Below, one piece after another: positions 47,764 through 59,381 of a DNA stretch of 64,000 nt. Source of the stretch: Knoxdaviesia capensis (lineage: Eukaryota; Ascomycota; Sordariomycetes; Microascales; Gondwanamycetaceae); NCBI GenBank assembly GCA_001510575.1, contig LNGK01000005.1:3720574-3784573 (forward strand), written 5' to 3'. Numbering within the stretch: position 1 is the stretch's first letter; each line of letters starts with the position of its first letter. Below the pieces are notes generated by a model. That model did not search any database. It saw only the letters and a program-made list of their open reading frames with translations, and was not told the origin of the DNA. The translations under genes were made by a program, and so were the position numbers.

Positions 47764-48067
47764 ATGCCCAGCGGCTGTCCCGGATATAAACACCGCCCGT
47801 CGTCGATGAAAACGCTTTCCTGCACGTCTCGTTTCTCACCCACTAGGTAAGTGATCACGCCAGTTCAACTTACCAAGCAAACAAAGGCCGCCCGGTTATT
47901 TCTTAGTTAGGAACGGCCCCATTCCAGGCCAGAGAGATAGATACTGGGCCGTGAAAACGCCCTCCTCCAGTGGCGATATGGAGATTGTCCGTTGTGAGGG
48001 TTTTGCGACTCGGCCTCCATTCCCGGGAGCCTGGAATGTGTCTCTCGTGCCCTGTGGAATGTCGTAG
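47764..48067 (+). CDS. Doubtful small gene, 79 residues
   Basis: CTATAAATG at 47649 is followed 110 bases later by an ATG, a first exon 47764-47846 ending at a perfect GTAAGT, and a second exon 47911-48067 after TTAG. The 64-base intron keeps the frame. The product starts MPSGCPGYKHRPSS and ends VSLVPCGMS. It has no signal peptide and matches no family I know. The support is only promoter, splice signals and frame, all of which can arise by chance. Confidence 0.22.
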
Positions 48068-49530
48068 GCCACGTGTTGTGTTGCTCTGTCGGTGTTTTTC
48101 TTTCTGTTTCTTTGGCTCACGCCTTGCATGGAAGGTTTCGAAGGCACAGAACCGTCATCACATCACGTCCACTCGCTAATTAGGGAGTCCAATAGTATCG
48201 TGCCTGGACAGCCAATGGACGGGAACAGGAGAAACAGAAAAAGAAAAACAGAGCGTACAGTACGTATGTGTCACAACCTCACAAGCCGCCCTTCGGAACG
48301 CTTGCGCAGTGCAATCCCGGTTCGGCTGACCCGACGTGTGGTGGCTCTTCAAGCTGTGATAAAAGGCCGAAAAAGAAAAGAAAAATGAAACAAAAAAAGA
48401 GTTCCTACACTCATTTTTGAACCCAGCTGAACTAAACCGGCCAAAAGCGCCTGAAAGCGACTGCTGGGTTGGTTCCTCGAAGAATACTGGCCGCTTGGGG
48501 ACAGCTTCCCCGGTCTTGTCCAGAGCGGATCTTCCCACCCTGAAATTGCAGGTGTTTGGGGCCCGAAAGCCAAGACGAACGTGATTTCAACCCCGTAATT
48601 GTCTATTTTTTTTTTTCGTGATGCCTGGCTCTCCAATCCTGCTTTGTGGCTTAACTGCTTCGAAATCCTCAGGGCCTTGTGTTGCATCCTTCGTGATCCA
48701 AGAACAGACACCATCGTGAAGTCCGCACCAAGTCGGCACACGATATTCTCGGACCACTCCGGGCTGACTTTACAGTACTGGCTTACGCCGAAATATAGCA
48801 AGAAAAACGCATCTCCTGGTCGCGTGTCCATCCAGGTCTTCTCGTATTCATGTATGACAGACGATTCTTTTCGCTCGATGTGACCCTGGATATTGAATGC
48901 GTCATGTTGCAGTTGGAGAAGCAGACTTCGCAGAACAACAAAGTAACCGTCTTGGTCCATATTCCCCCAGTTCGAAAATGCTAACCACGCACCATTGTAG
49001 TCCGGTTCCACACTGGACCTTCCAGTAGTTAGAGCACGCCTTGTCAGGCTTTAGCCACACTCGTCCGTTGCCTTTGAAGCCCGCCCGGCCGGCCCACAAC
49101 GCAGAGAAGAAAACCGAAAGGAAAAAAAAATGCCAAGAAGAGGCAGACAGGAGGATACAAGGACGAGAGAGCCGGAAAGCCCCGGCATCTCGGTCCAAGG
49201 GTCTCATCTTTGTCCGATGGAAACCCCGGATTTTCGAGAGAGTATCACAGGAACTCCAGCTGAGAGATGCCGGAAAACGCTCCCATCTTCTCCGTGGTCA
49301 GGCCGATGGACACACGTACGCGTAGCGTCCAGACGGGAAAAGCACCCGTAAGGGAGTGCCCAGCGTCAGACGCGAGAGATACGGGCACACATCCGGTGAT
49401 GAATGCCAAAGCATACACGCAAACCTGACCAAGCACTAGCGAGAACGGACAGCCGAGATGGATCACGGGAAAAGGGAAGAAAAAAAGTTACATATGAATG
49501 CCTAGGTATCATCATCGTGGACTGTAGGCC
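48068..49530. other. Intergenic region
   Basis: About 1.5 kb with no supported gene. An open frame of 220 codons on the minus strand (48349-49011) shows no domain or start context and is left out. Confidence 0.4.
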
Positions 49531-50873
49531 TCAGTCAAACCGGCAGCTTACCACCCCGCGCCGCACGCCCTGCGTCTCCTCGCGCAACATCTCCACGCGC
49601 GCCCCGTCGCCCACCGCCCGGGCCACAAAGTCGTCCAGCGACCCGCCGACGCCAAAGTACAGCCGCTTAGCGCCGACCAGCGCCACCGCGCCGCAGCCGG
49701 CCGCTTCGCGCTGCAGCGCGGCCCGCAGCGTCTCCCAGAAGGCCTGCAGGGCGAACGGCGAGTAGATCGTCTCCGCGCCGAGAATCAGCGATGTGCCGGG
49801 CGCCTGCTGCTGCTGCTGCTGCTGCTGCTGGGAGTGTTCGCCGGGCGCCCGGGACATCAGCTCGACGAAGGCGGCCGACCACCCGCCCGAGAGGAACCGC
49901 AGCGAGATGGCCGCGGCGTGCAGGTCGGCGCGGAACGCCGCGAGCACCGCCGGCGTCAGCTCGAGGTCGCGGTCCGCGCTGGTGGGCGAGAGGGGTTCCG
50001 TCCGCAGCACGGCGTGCGCGGCGTGGCGGGCGAGGGCCCAGGCGAGGATGACGTTGGGCAGCGTGACCAGCTGGAGGACCGACGGGTTGTAGTCGGCGAG
50101 GGTCAGCGAGAGCGGCGCAAAGTCGGGCGTCCGTTCTCGCGGGCTGGTCCCTAGTCGCTGGGTGATGGCCCAGGTGAAGATGGCGAGGGAAGGGAGCGCA
50201 GTGCCGCATCCGAGCTGTGTGGCCGGCCGTGTGTCAGTGAGCGTCGGTAAACGTAGAGCCGTGATGCATAGAAAGAGAGTCGGGAAAGAACACGGCCGCA
50301 GTCTCTCACCTCTGTAACCCGGCGCGCCTGGCCATCCCCCGCTCCGTACACGCCGTACGGACCGGCGGCGAGTTCCTGCACCAGATCGACACTGCTCTCC
50401 CAGCTCTTGAAGCCGCCCTCGTAGACGCCCGTCTTCACATCGTGCGTGCCCAGCACCGCCTGCGACCCGCCATCGCGTGTCCTGGGTGCCGTGTCCTCCT
50501 GCTGCTCCTCCTCCTCCTCCGCCATCAACTGCACCCGCACATCCCACAGCTCGCGGCGCGGCAGATCGACGGCCGCACCAGCAGCCGCCCGCAGCGGCAC
50601 CGTCAGCACGTTGAAGGCAATTCGCGGCGGCAGCTGCGCCAGCATGTCGTCCAGCGCGTGCTCGGCGGGCGGGATCTGCGGTTTTCCCGGCACGGGGAAC
50701 GCGCTGGCGCGGGCGGAGCCGGCGGTGCTCGCGGCGGCGGCGGCGGCGGCGGCCCCGCCTTCGGGGAGAGAGTCTGCGGCCGGGACGCGGGGCCGGCTGG
50801 ATGCCGGCGGCGAGTGCACGGCGACGTCGTCGTCCTCTATGTCATCGCCGGAAAACGAAAATGCAAACGACAT
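49531..50873 (-). CDS. hpm1: Protein-histidine N-methyltransferase Hpm1/METTL18-like
   Basis: Two exons on the minus strand, 50873-50310 and 50214-49531, give 415 residues. I chose the ATG at 50873 because MSFAFSFSGDDIE is the family's usual start; an in-frame ATG at 50900 adds nine residues. Marks of the seven-beta-strand methyltransferase are VYEGGFKSWESSVDLV, then LGCGTALPSL (motif I, AdoMet binding), ADYNPSVLQLVTLPNV, and ILGAETIYSP. Hpm1 methylates a histidine of ribosomal protein L3 in yeast; METTL18 does so in humans. Two low-complexity inserts are present: about eight Ala near residue 45 (GCC repeats) and nine Gln coded by pure CAG (49803-49829). The 95-base intron falls exactly before the AdoMet motif. 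Confidence 0.93.
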
Positions 50874-53800
50874 AGCGGCGGAAGTTCCTGCAGGATACAA
50901 AGGCTTTTCGCTTGCGAGGTTGTGGTGAGAGAAGTAACTCTATCCGCCGGCTTATCGATGGCGGGACAAATTTTTTGGTGGGATATACAAGGGTCTAACC
51001 CTAGTGTCCCGCACATATAGCCAGCTCGATGGCCCAAACCGGAGCTTGCTTCTTGTCAACCACCAACCCCAGACGATACTACAGATGTGTCTCCTGAATC
51101 CAGAGTCTCTCGGCCGGCGCGCGGAGGAACGGACAAGTGAATCTCTCCTCTTACGCTCTCTCAGCCGCCTCCCCAACGCCGACGTCATCTAGATAGATTG
51201 TGTGGTGAGACTTCACCGCCTGGGCCAGACTCAGCCATGCGCAGAGGGCTTCGTACATGGACGAATGGCAATGCAGAAGAGGTAGTTGTTGAGCTGCCCT
51301 GTTTCTTTTTCTGCTTGACCCGTGGTTCCGGGGAGAAACATTCCAGGTGCCGGGTACAAGGGGCAAAGCAAACAAGAAGAAAAAAACGCCGGCCACCTCC
51401 CCATAAGATATGTCTCTACCCATTGGGTTTTCTGGACACATCTTCTCGCGTGCAGAAATCAGTGGAGAAATACAACCACGAAACGCCCGTCAAAGTGCCT
51501 CTGGGGAGGTTCCAGCTTCCAGCCTCATGGGGCGTTGCACGAAAACAGGTAATGCCAATCCAGGGTGGCGTTTTGTGCTGGTTGTCGGATGATGGTCCAA
51601 GACATATGGCAATCGGGACTCAGAGGGTGGTTTTTTTTTTTTATCTTATTTTTTTAGGAGAATTTCAGAGTTCCAGGAAGTCCGGAGATACCAAATGGTC
51701 AACGATGGATGAGAGAATGTTCGTCGTGGGCGATTGGAGAAGCACCAGGATGTTGAGGGTGAGTGATATGATGGCCAGGCATGGTCGATTCCGACATAGA
51801 CATTGACACACGCCAGACACGCGCATCAAAATCCGCGAAATGCTCCTTTGGTCGTCTGTACCACGCCAATTGGTGAAACCTTCTTTTCAAGGTTGAAACG
51901 CGCCGCGAATTTGCCTTCAAGTATCAGATGTCAAGTCCGCGCTGGTTCTCTCGTGTCTTGGGCGCCGGTTTGCGGTATCTGTGGTTGGGCCATTTACGAA
52001 GGCTTGGCCGACACCTGTGCATGTTTGTTCGTCGCGGTTGGCGGACTCAAGACAAATATATATGAAACTAAAAGATCAATCACAGTATCGCCGGCCAAAT
52101 TGCTGTCACCGTCTCGGGATGGTCTTGCCCCCCAAAAGGACATCTACGCTCAACACACGAACAGAGTTCTAAACCGGCCACCCTAGCATAGCTCGCCCCC
52201 AGAGTGATCGACAGTGCAGAGACAGCGTCAAGGGTCTCTGGGTCCTTGTTCGGACGATATCTCTCCTACAACTTGGCTGCGTCGTAAACCAGCCAACAGG
52301 AAACCGGCGTTTCGGCGTCGGGGCTGGACTCTCTCTCTCTAGACCTGACGGCAGCTTAGTTTCTTTTTAACCGTTTTATGCACCAGCTACTGCCACAAGC
52401 CAGACAATGGCCCGGGCCAGTGGCAAGAGCTGAACGTAGATTGCTGACCGCCATCACAGCTCTCTCTCTGTCGATGAGCCAAATGCTATATGTGTGGGAG
52501 GAGGGAGACGCCCGCGTGTGTCTGTGTGTATCGGATCCTCTTTCCGGCCTGGGCTTCGGGATGGAACGCCCGCTCAGGACGAGGCTGATGCAGAGGGTAA
52601 TATACGGAGAGGGGAGAGCGGTGAGGGTGCAAGGAGAGTGCGTGGAGTCCATGCTGTTACTATGCACGCAAGCCGTGTAACGGTTGGCATGCAAACAATC
52701 CGTGCAGCTTGACAAGACTCTTTTAGCCTCTGCACTTTCGTACGACGCAGATCCTGGTAGCATATGTGCACGTGTATGCTCGGAGAGCTCCCCTCGGCTT
52801 CCTTGTTTAGATACCGGGTCTTTGGGGGCCCTCGAAATTGGAGATAATGGGCTTGAAAAGGTCATTTTCCAAGAAGAAGAAAAGAAGAAGAAATAGGAAG
52901 AATCACCTCGATAAAGCCCAGTTCTGCCCCCCTCCAGTGGATCCAGCCGCCCAAAACCCCATACTAGTTATATTTAGCAGCTAACCGCGGCATTGCCTCT
53001 TGGGATTTGGATTTGGGGGAAAAGCTTGCCCCCCCACTTGGGGTTGATTGTCAGGATCGTGATTTGGCGGGGCACTTGGGCCACTCGTGTGCCTTATCTT
53101 GTGGAAAAAAGAACCTCACATGTTTACTGACTGACTTCTTCGCTCATTGTGACACCAGAAGCTGAGAGTCCAGCAAATGGCAAATCGGAGTCCCTCGCCG
53201 GCTGAACCTCGAGTCTGGCTCTCTATCAGCAGCCTGGAAAGGTATCGGGATGGGTCTTGTCGGTTCTGTGCGCCGTGTCACCAGTTTCGCTGAGGGGAAG
53301 CCCAGTTACGTGCCTGGCTCTGGATTCCGAGGATCTAGAGTAGTTGGTTAACCTAACTGGCCGGCCATATCATGCCGGAGGCTGGACTCTGGCTGGAAAT
53401 CAGCTGTGGTCAGACACCTCCCACACCTTAGATACACCCAATCAGCCCTCGGTGGAGAGCTACGAGCTACCACCCGGGATCCAACCGCCAATATCAGGCG
53501 TTCAGCTCTTGCGTCTTATCTGCATTCGCATCATCACATGGCGGTCTCGGACTGATTGCCCTCTCTTTGTGCCGGTCGTCAGTTTCCCTCACAGAAAAGA
53601 AGAGTGAAGACAACTGCGAGTGCACAGACACGCTCGCGAGGACCGGGAGAAAGAAAACCCCCGGTCGGCCTCTCAAGACCTCGTTTCTTCTGGGGAAACA
53701 CTTACTTCCTGCACAACACCGGCTCTCGGCTCCTCACCAGCTCAGTGTTTTCCGGGGGACCACTTACTTTATGCACCGCATCGCCAGAGTCACCGGACGT

Positions 53801-54231
53801 GAAAACGCAGCGAGGCCACATCACCCTTTGACTTCGAACGTACGACTCTCCTCTGCTTGCTCTATCAAGGTGGAGAAGATGCACACATGATATATATATA
53901 GCTTCCATCTTAGCTGCTCCAACTTGATCCCCGTCTTCTCCACACTTTACCCAGCGGCAAGCCCGAACTTTGAGCCAGGGAAGTCTCAAGCGCCAGAGAC
54001 ATATCGATCCCTCCCTCCTCCTCTCCTTCTTTCCGATCAGTCATTCTCCCCCCACCACACACCCTGAAAGCCGCGACTTGGCCGTGGATGCCCAGCTCTC
54101 GGGTCTCGGCTGTCACTTTCCCGGATCAGAAGGGTCAAAATAGGGGTCTCAGATTCCCCGCTCCCTCCATCGATCTCCTTGTGTCCTTTGCCTTGTTCCC
54201 CCACGTTCCGCTTCTGATATAGTTGCCCCCA
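50874..54231. other. Long gene-free region
   Basis: About 3.4 kb between divergent hpm1 and the monooxygenase gene. Nothing coding can be supported on either strand. It holds a poly-T pair (51631-51657) and a short (CT)n near 52331-52340. The last 230 bases are pyrimidine-rich and are probably the leader of the monooxygenase. Confidence 0.45.
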
Positions 54232-56176
54232 ATGCCTCTTCCATCCTTCTCCAAATCCCTCCTCTCCATCAAGTCCGCCCTCTCCATCCTCTCTTCTCTC
54301 CTGTTGCCGCCGTCTTCCTCGCCCCCAATGGCCACTGTCCGAGATCCCTCTGTCCCTGTGGCGGACAATGATGCCGGCTCGAAACCCGCCGAGTACCGGT
54401 CGTCGAAGCTGCCGTTTGGAGCCACGCGGCCGCTCCGGGTGGTGACGCTCGGCGCCGGCGCCAGCGGCATGAACTTCATCCGCTCGTTGCGCCAGACGCT
54501 CGACGGCCCGTTCGAACATGTGGTGTACGAAAAGAACGCCGATGTCGGCGGAACATGGTACGAGAACCGGTACCCGAACTGCCGGTGCGATGTGCCCAGC
54601 CTCAACTACCAGTTCAGCTGGAAGAAGAACCTGGAGTGGACGAACCTGTGTGCGGGACGGGACGAGATCGAGAAGTACCTGTGCACCATCTGCGACGAGG
54701 AGGCCATGCGGCCGCTGATCAAGACCTCCCACCGCGTGGTGTCGGCTCTGTGGGACGCTGCCTCGGCGAAGTGGGTGCTGGAGATCGAGTCTCCGGACGG
54801 CCTCATCAACGACTCGGCCGACTTCCTCGTCGACGCCACGGGAATCCTGAACCAGTGGAAGTGGCCCGACGTTCCCGGCCGCGATTCCTTTGCCGGAGCC
54901 ATGATCCACACGGCCAGTTGGCCCGAGGGTTTCTCGTGTGACGGCAAAACCGTGGCCCTTATCGGAAACGGCGCATCGGGTGTCCAGTTGATGCCCACGG
55001 TCGCGGCCCAAGCCTCCAAGCTCGTCCACGTCATCCGCACTCCGACATACATCATCCCGCCGCGGGTGGCCACCATGAAGATGGGAGCTTTGGCGCCCCT
55101 TCTGGAGACCATTGAGATGGACGGCAACGACAACTTCTCCGAGGCGCAGATCCAGCGCTTCAAGGACCACCCCGAGCTGTACCACAAATTTGCCGCCGCG
55201 CTGGAGGCCGACTCGAACATCAAATTCGCCATCTCGCTCGACCAGGGCAGTCCGCATCAGGCGTGGGCAGCCGCCAAGTGCCGCGAGTTCATGACGGCCA
55301 TGTTGGGGGGCGACGAACGCCTCTGTTCCATGATGATCCCGACTTTCCCGCTCGGCTGCCGACGGCTGACCCCGGCCCCGGGCTACCTTGAGGCCATCCG
55401 GAGTCCGACGGTCTCGGTCACCAACGAGCCGATCGCGGCTTTCGAGCCCAACGGGCTGCGCCTGAAGAGCGGCGAGCTGGTGGAGGTCGATGTGGTCATC
55501 TGCGCTACCGGGTTTGACTCGTCCTTCCGCCCGCGCTTCCCGCTTGTGGGGCCGCGGGGAAATCTCCAGGAGATCTGGAAGACGGAGACCCCGACGTCTT
55601 ACATGTCTCTTGGCGTTGCTGGATTCCCGAACTACTTCAGTCAGTCTTTGCCATTTGTCCGCTTCCCTCCTGACTCCATGTAACTAACACGTTGACCCTT
55701 CAACTCGCCACACAGAGTTCCTCGGTCCCAGCGCCCCGATTGCCCACGGCGACGTTCTCCAGCTTAGCGAGCACATCGCAACCTATATCTCCAAGGTCAT
55801 CCGCAAGTGCCAAATCGAAGGCATCCAGACGATACAGCCATCCGCAGTCGCCGTTGCCGACTTTTCCGAGCACGCCGCCGCCATGCTCTCCAAGACCGCC
55901 TGGGCCGGAGGCTGTCGTTCGTGGTACCAGGAGGGCGGCAACGGCCGCGTCACGGGCTTGCACCCGGGCTCGCGCCAGCACTTCATCAACATGCTGCAGG
56001 CGTTCCGCGGCGAGGACTGGGAGTACACGTATGTTGTGGCGGGGGCTGGGCAGAAGCAGAACCGGTTTGCGTACCTTGGGAACGGGTTCACTTTGGACGA
56101 GGCGCTGGCGTTCCAGAAGGCCGAGGCTGCGATGGCGGCGGCAGCCCAGGCGCAGGATACCAAGGGGAAGATTTGA
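54232..56176 (+). CDS. Baeyer-Villiger-type flavin monooxygenase
   Basis: Two exons, 54232-55639 and 55716-56176, give 622 residues. The FAD Rossmann motif is LGAGASG (about residues 73-79), followed by EKNADVGGTWYENRYPNCRCDVPS. The Baeyer-Villiger fingerprint F-x-G-x3-H-T-x2-W-P is intact as FAGAMIHTASWP (220-231). The NADPH Rossmann motif is IGNGASG, and the late ICATGFD block is present. Enzymes of this group use NADPH and oxygen to oxidise ketones to esters or lactones, or act on sulfur and nitrogen; the substrate is unknown. I see no secondary-metabolite neighbours. A second ATG at 54328 (MATVRDPSV) is an equally good start, since the first 32 residues look like translated CT-rich leader. 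The intron splits a Lys codon (GTCAGT...ACAG). Confidence 0.92.
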
Positions 56177-56424
56177 CACTCAGTCTACTGACAACTGGAG
56201 AATTCCCAGAGGGGTTCCTAGATGGAATATATTGAGCGCATATTATACAAACCATTTCCGATACCGTTCAGACGCCTACCAAACATGCAGAAACGAAAAA
56301 AAGAAAGGGGAAACAAAGGTCTATGTGGAACAACATCGTACAGCAAACAAGAACCGCTCACTCGCCGGCTTTCGGGGAAACCCCCTCTCCTCCGCACGTT
56401 CTGTCGATAAAAGAAAGAACGGGA

Positions 56425-57012
56425 TCAGTGAGAGTTGCCCTCGTCGTCGTGGTCCTGTTCCCGGATGGATTTCACCAGCTCGTACAACTGGTTGACTTGG
56501 TCCTCTGCAGAATGGGGGGGGGTCAGTTTTAGGGGGGCATGAGCTGGAAGTGGTGAAGAGAGTGGGGGGGTAGGCAGAAAGAGAGAGAGAGAGAGAGAGA
56601 CTTACCACTCATTCTCTCGATCTTGGCAATGTCGATCTTCTCGCCGCGCCACGAGTCCCCCTCGATCTTCTGCGCGTAGAGCTGCCATTCGCTGAGGAAG
56701 CCGATCTGGAGAGCATGCCGTGTCAGTTGTATACGCTCCAAGCCAACCGGCCAAGACAGAGCAACTCAAGCACCTGAAGGGAAGAAAGGGGGAAACGGGA
56801 AAACAAACCATGTGCGCCGGGTTGTCCACCCCCCGGTGGGCGCGGAACTCGGCCTTGACGTACTCGTCGCCCAGCAGCCGCATCTCGGCCGGCAGGAACT
56901 TGCGGTGGGCGCGGAGCAGGCGGCGGTACAGCTGCAGCGGCGGGAGCAGGGCCGGCGTCGCGGCCGAGCGGGAGGCCGCGGTGGCCAGGCGGAGGATTGG
57001 TGATGTGCGCAT
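56425..57012 (-). CDS. sdhaf3: Succinate dehydrogenase assembly factor 3 (Acn9/Sdh7)
   Basis: Three exons on the minus strand, 57012-56809, 56705-56606 and 56504-56425, give 127 residues. An Arg/Ala-rich mitochondrial presequence precedes the LYR motif LQLYRRLLRAHRKFLP. The family continues with MRLLGDEYVKAEFRAHRGVDNPAHM, cut here by a phase-0 intron. Then come IGFLSEWQLYAQKIEG and a final DQVNQLYELVKSI. SDHAF3 is a matrix LYR protein that helps insert or protect the iron-sulfur clusters of SDHB, whose gene lies 16 kb away in this window. A (GA)n run (56578-56600) sits at the donor side of the second intron and a G run near its acceptor. Confidence 0.94.
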
Positions 57013-57579
57013 TTTCTGTTCTGGTGGGTGTTTTGTATCTGGTGCTCTTTTTTGGGCGTTTGTGAAGGGCGGGTGTGTGCAGGTGGCTGAAACAGCACAA
57101 ACAGACCGCCTATAAATAGAAAGAGAAAGAATTGGCTTAGCTAGAAGTCGGCTCGCTTTTATGCTCATAAATGTGAATGCGAGGGAATGCCAAAAATCAA
57201 GGGTTCATGGAAGAGAAGAAAAGTCGTGATGTTCCGCGATTTCAACCTCGGGCCATTTTTGGGGGGATATTTTGGGTTATGTAATCGACTACATGGCCTG
57301 ATGGGCTGCAAGAGAATCACCTCTCACTTCGTTGCTCCGTAAGTACATAAAAGAGAAAGAGATCAGCTTCGAATATATTCAATGTAACATCGGTCACAAA
57401 CCGTACATACTAAAAAGTTCCCAGTATTCGTTCCATCATGCAAAAAAAAAAAAAAAAGATCTCCAACAAAAGCTCGTCAAACGGTATCCAAATCTGGTCG
57501 AACGGAATCCAAATAAAGGCCCTCCACTCTTTAGGGTAAAGAGTCCTTAGGGTTAGGGTTTCCATATCCCAGGTGAGAT
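57013..57579. other. Intergenic region with telomere-like motif
   Basis: About 570 bases between sdhaf3 and the BSP-like gene. A run of about 15 A lies near 57441-57455. TTAGGGTTAGGGTTT lies at 57548-57562, just 3' of the BSP-like gene. I see no gene. Confidence 0.55.
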
Positions 57580-58404
57580 TCACGCATCGTCCTCTTCTTC
57601 ACTTTCCTTCTCCCCGTGCTCCTCCTTGTACTTCTTGCAGTACTCCTTGAACAGCTCGTCGACAGTCTTGCCGGTAAAGTCCATCCACAGATGGTAGTTG
57701 CTGTACTGCTCGGTGCGCATCGACGCGTTCATGGCGCGAACGGTGCCGGGCCCAGCCACGCGCTCGACGTACTCGAGGAAGTAGGCGGTCTTCTCGTAGC
57801 CGTCGGCCCACGAGCCGCCGGGCCGGTCGGTCCAGTGCGGCGGCGCAAGGCCGGCGCGCAGCCGCACGAGGTCGGCGATGCCCTCGATCAAGCCGCCGGG
57901 ACACGTGCCGTTGCCGTCGAACTGGAACGCGTGCACCAGCTCGTGGGTCAGCACGCCGGCGACCTCGCTCTGCAGGCGCGCGGCGGACTGCGCGGCCACG
58001 TAGCCCTGCGAGATGTGGATCTCGGCGTCGGCGGGGCCGTTGGGCCCGCGCGTGGTGTAGGCCACGCCCGGCATGTCGCGCACCACGAACGTGACGGAGC
58101 GCGTCGGCGGCAGGTGCTCGGCCTCGGCCGACCCGGCCGGGTACAGCTGGTCGAACACCGCGTTGACCGCCGTGGTGATGGTCCCCGGCAGGTCCGTCAG
58201 GCTGAGGAAGGCGCGCGCCCCGGGGGCCGTGAGGTTGCGCACGTCGAGCTGGAGCGCCACGGCCTCGCGGCTGTGGCGCGGCCGGTGGGCGATTTCGGTT
58301 TCGGCTCCGGGGTCGTTGGTGGTGCCGGTTGCTCCCCCGGGCAGGATACTGGCCACCGCCTTGGCCATGCCAGAAGCAAGGGGGGTGGGGGTGGTTTCGA
58401 CCAT
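57580..58404 (-). CDS. Basic secretory protein (BSP)-family peptidase-like protein
   Basis: A single exon of 274 residues, with the start at 58404 (MVETTPTPLASG). The central part is the BSP/PF04450-type domain: HISQGYVAAQ, then GVLTHELVHAFQFDG, then GLIEGIADLVRLRAGLAPPHW. HELVH is an HExxH zinc-binding motif. The Glu or Asp of LIEGIAD is the likely further ligand or structural acid, so a metallopeptidase-like activity is possible. Plant relatives are secreted defence proteins, but I see no signal peptide here; the N-terminus is Pro/Ala/Gly-rich. The C-terminus is very charged (KKYKEEHGEKESEEEDD). A cytosolic or unconventional location is inferred from this. Confidence 0.87.
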   Translation of the reverse strand: MVETTPTPLASGMAKAVASILPGGATGTTNDPGAETEIAHRPRHSREAVALQLDVRNLTAPGARAFLSLTDLPGTITTAVNAVFDQLYPAGSAEAEHLPPTRSVTFVVRDMPGVAYTTRGPNGPADAEIHISQGYVAAQSAARLQSEVAGVLTHELVHAFQFDGNGTCPGGLIEGIADLVRLRAGLAPPHWTDRPGGSWADGYEKTAYFLEYVERVAGPGTVRAMNASMRTEQYSNYHLWMDFTGKTVDELFKEYCKKYKEEHGEKESEEEDDA

Positions 58405-59343
58405 GGTGAAGATGGAATATAACATGCAGAGGAAGATTATATATGTGAAGATATAGATGCAGCCAGAAAAGAGATCTTGAGATTCTTCCTTCCGGGTAAA
58501 GAGCGATGTATATATCCAAGAAAAGAAGATACAAGAGCAGACGAGGGGGAGAAAGACAGGCAGAAGAGGAGATGATGATACGCAATTAGGGAGGGACGGC
58601 GGTAAGGGAGAAACCACCCAAGACACGGCACGGTGGTCGACCGAAGATCCAGAAAATGGAGAGATTGGAGACTCAAGTCTCGCGTTTACGAGGTCCGAGA
58701 TCGCCGCCGGTGCCGAAGTCCACAATTTATCGGCGGGCGGATTGCTTGATAATGAATATAGATGTCGGCGGTTATCTGGTGTGCGGTGGGGGAGATTTCC
58801 AGAAAGGACCGGATGGAGCTTATCGCGGCTTATCACGTGGGGTGAGATGCGGCTTTCTCGAAGTCCCTGGCCCTGTATCTGAGCTGCTTGGCGCTGAAAT
58901 TACCGCGTGGATGCGCTGAACTTAGGCAGACCTGAGTTGGTGCCCATATTCAAGGTCAAAGTTAACATCATTCGCTTGGGACAATTCTCGCAAACGGTCC
59001 CCCAAAGCCAGCCACCATTCACAGACCCTAACCCTAACAACACCGCGCATTCCTGACCGGCCTCGGTTCATCTTCCCGCCGTGCCTCGAGCTTGCTTGCA
59101 TTAAGACCCATCGCGGTGTAACTCGAAGCGCCGGGGTTTCCGTCTCACAGGCTTTTTCTCTGATTCTCTCGTCAACTTCCGAGTCTGGCTTTCTCTTTTC
59201 TCTTCTGTTTCGGGATGGCAAGTCACCCGTGTTGAATCATCGTCCCTTAACCAAGTCTCACCTCCACGAACCAGCTCATTGCATCCTCCTTTCTGTTTGA
59301 CTTGTACTCACGGACTATAACAGAACCAACCAAACGAACAGAC

Positions 59344-59344
<1 letters not shown>
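58405..59344. other. Divergent intergenic region
   Basis: About 940 bases between the BSP-like gene and the DUF1304 gene. It contains ACCCTAACCCTAAC (59025-59038), a telomere-like/telobox motif. I see no gene. Confidence 0.5.

Positions 59345-59379
<35 letters not shown>
59345..59379. repeat. (AC)17 microsatellite touching the start codon
   Basis: An uninterrupted AC run of 34 bases plus one A ends directly at the ATG of the DUF1304 gene, so the whole start-codon context is made by the microsatellite. Confidence 0.95.

Positions 59380-59381
<2 letters not shown>

Noticed and set aside
48349..49011. Open frame of 220 codons on the minus strand
   Set aside because: No domain, no start context, hydrophobic patches only near the end, and a competing open frame on the other strand. 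A frame of this length can occur by chance in this composition.
51198..51806. Open frame of 202 codons on the plus strand
   Set aside because: It crosses poly-T and low-complexity sequence and shows no domain or splice-supported extension.
54037..55257. Open frame of 406 codons opposite the monooxygenase
   Set aside because: It is a shadow of the GC-rich monooxygenase coding sequence. The plus-strand frame carries all flavin-binding motifs.
57548..57562. Telomere end
   Set aside because: Only two to three TTAGGG units occur, and coding genes continue on both sides, so this is an interstitial motif.
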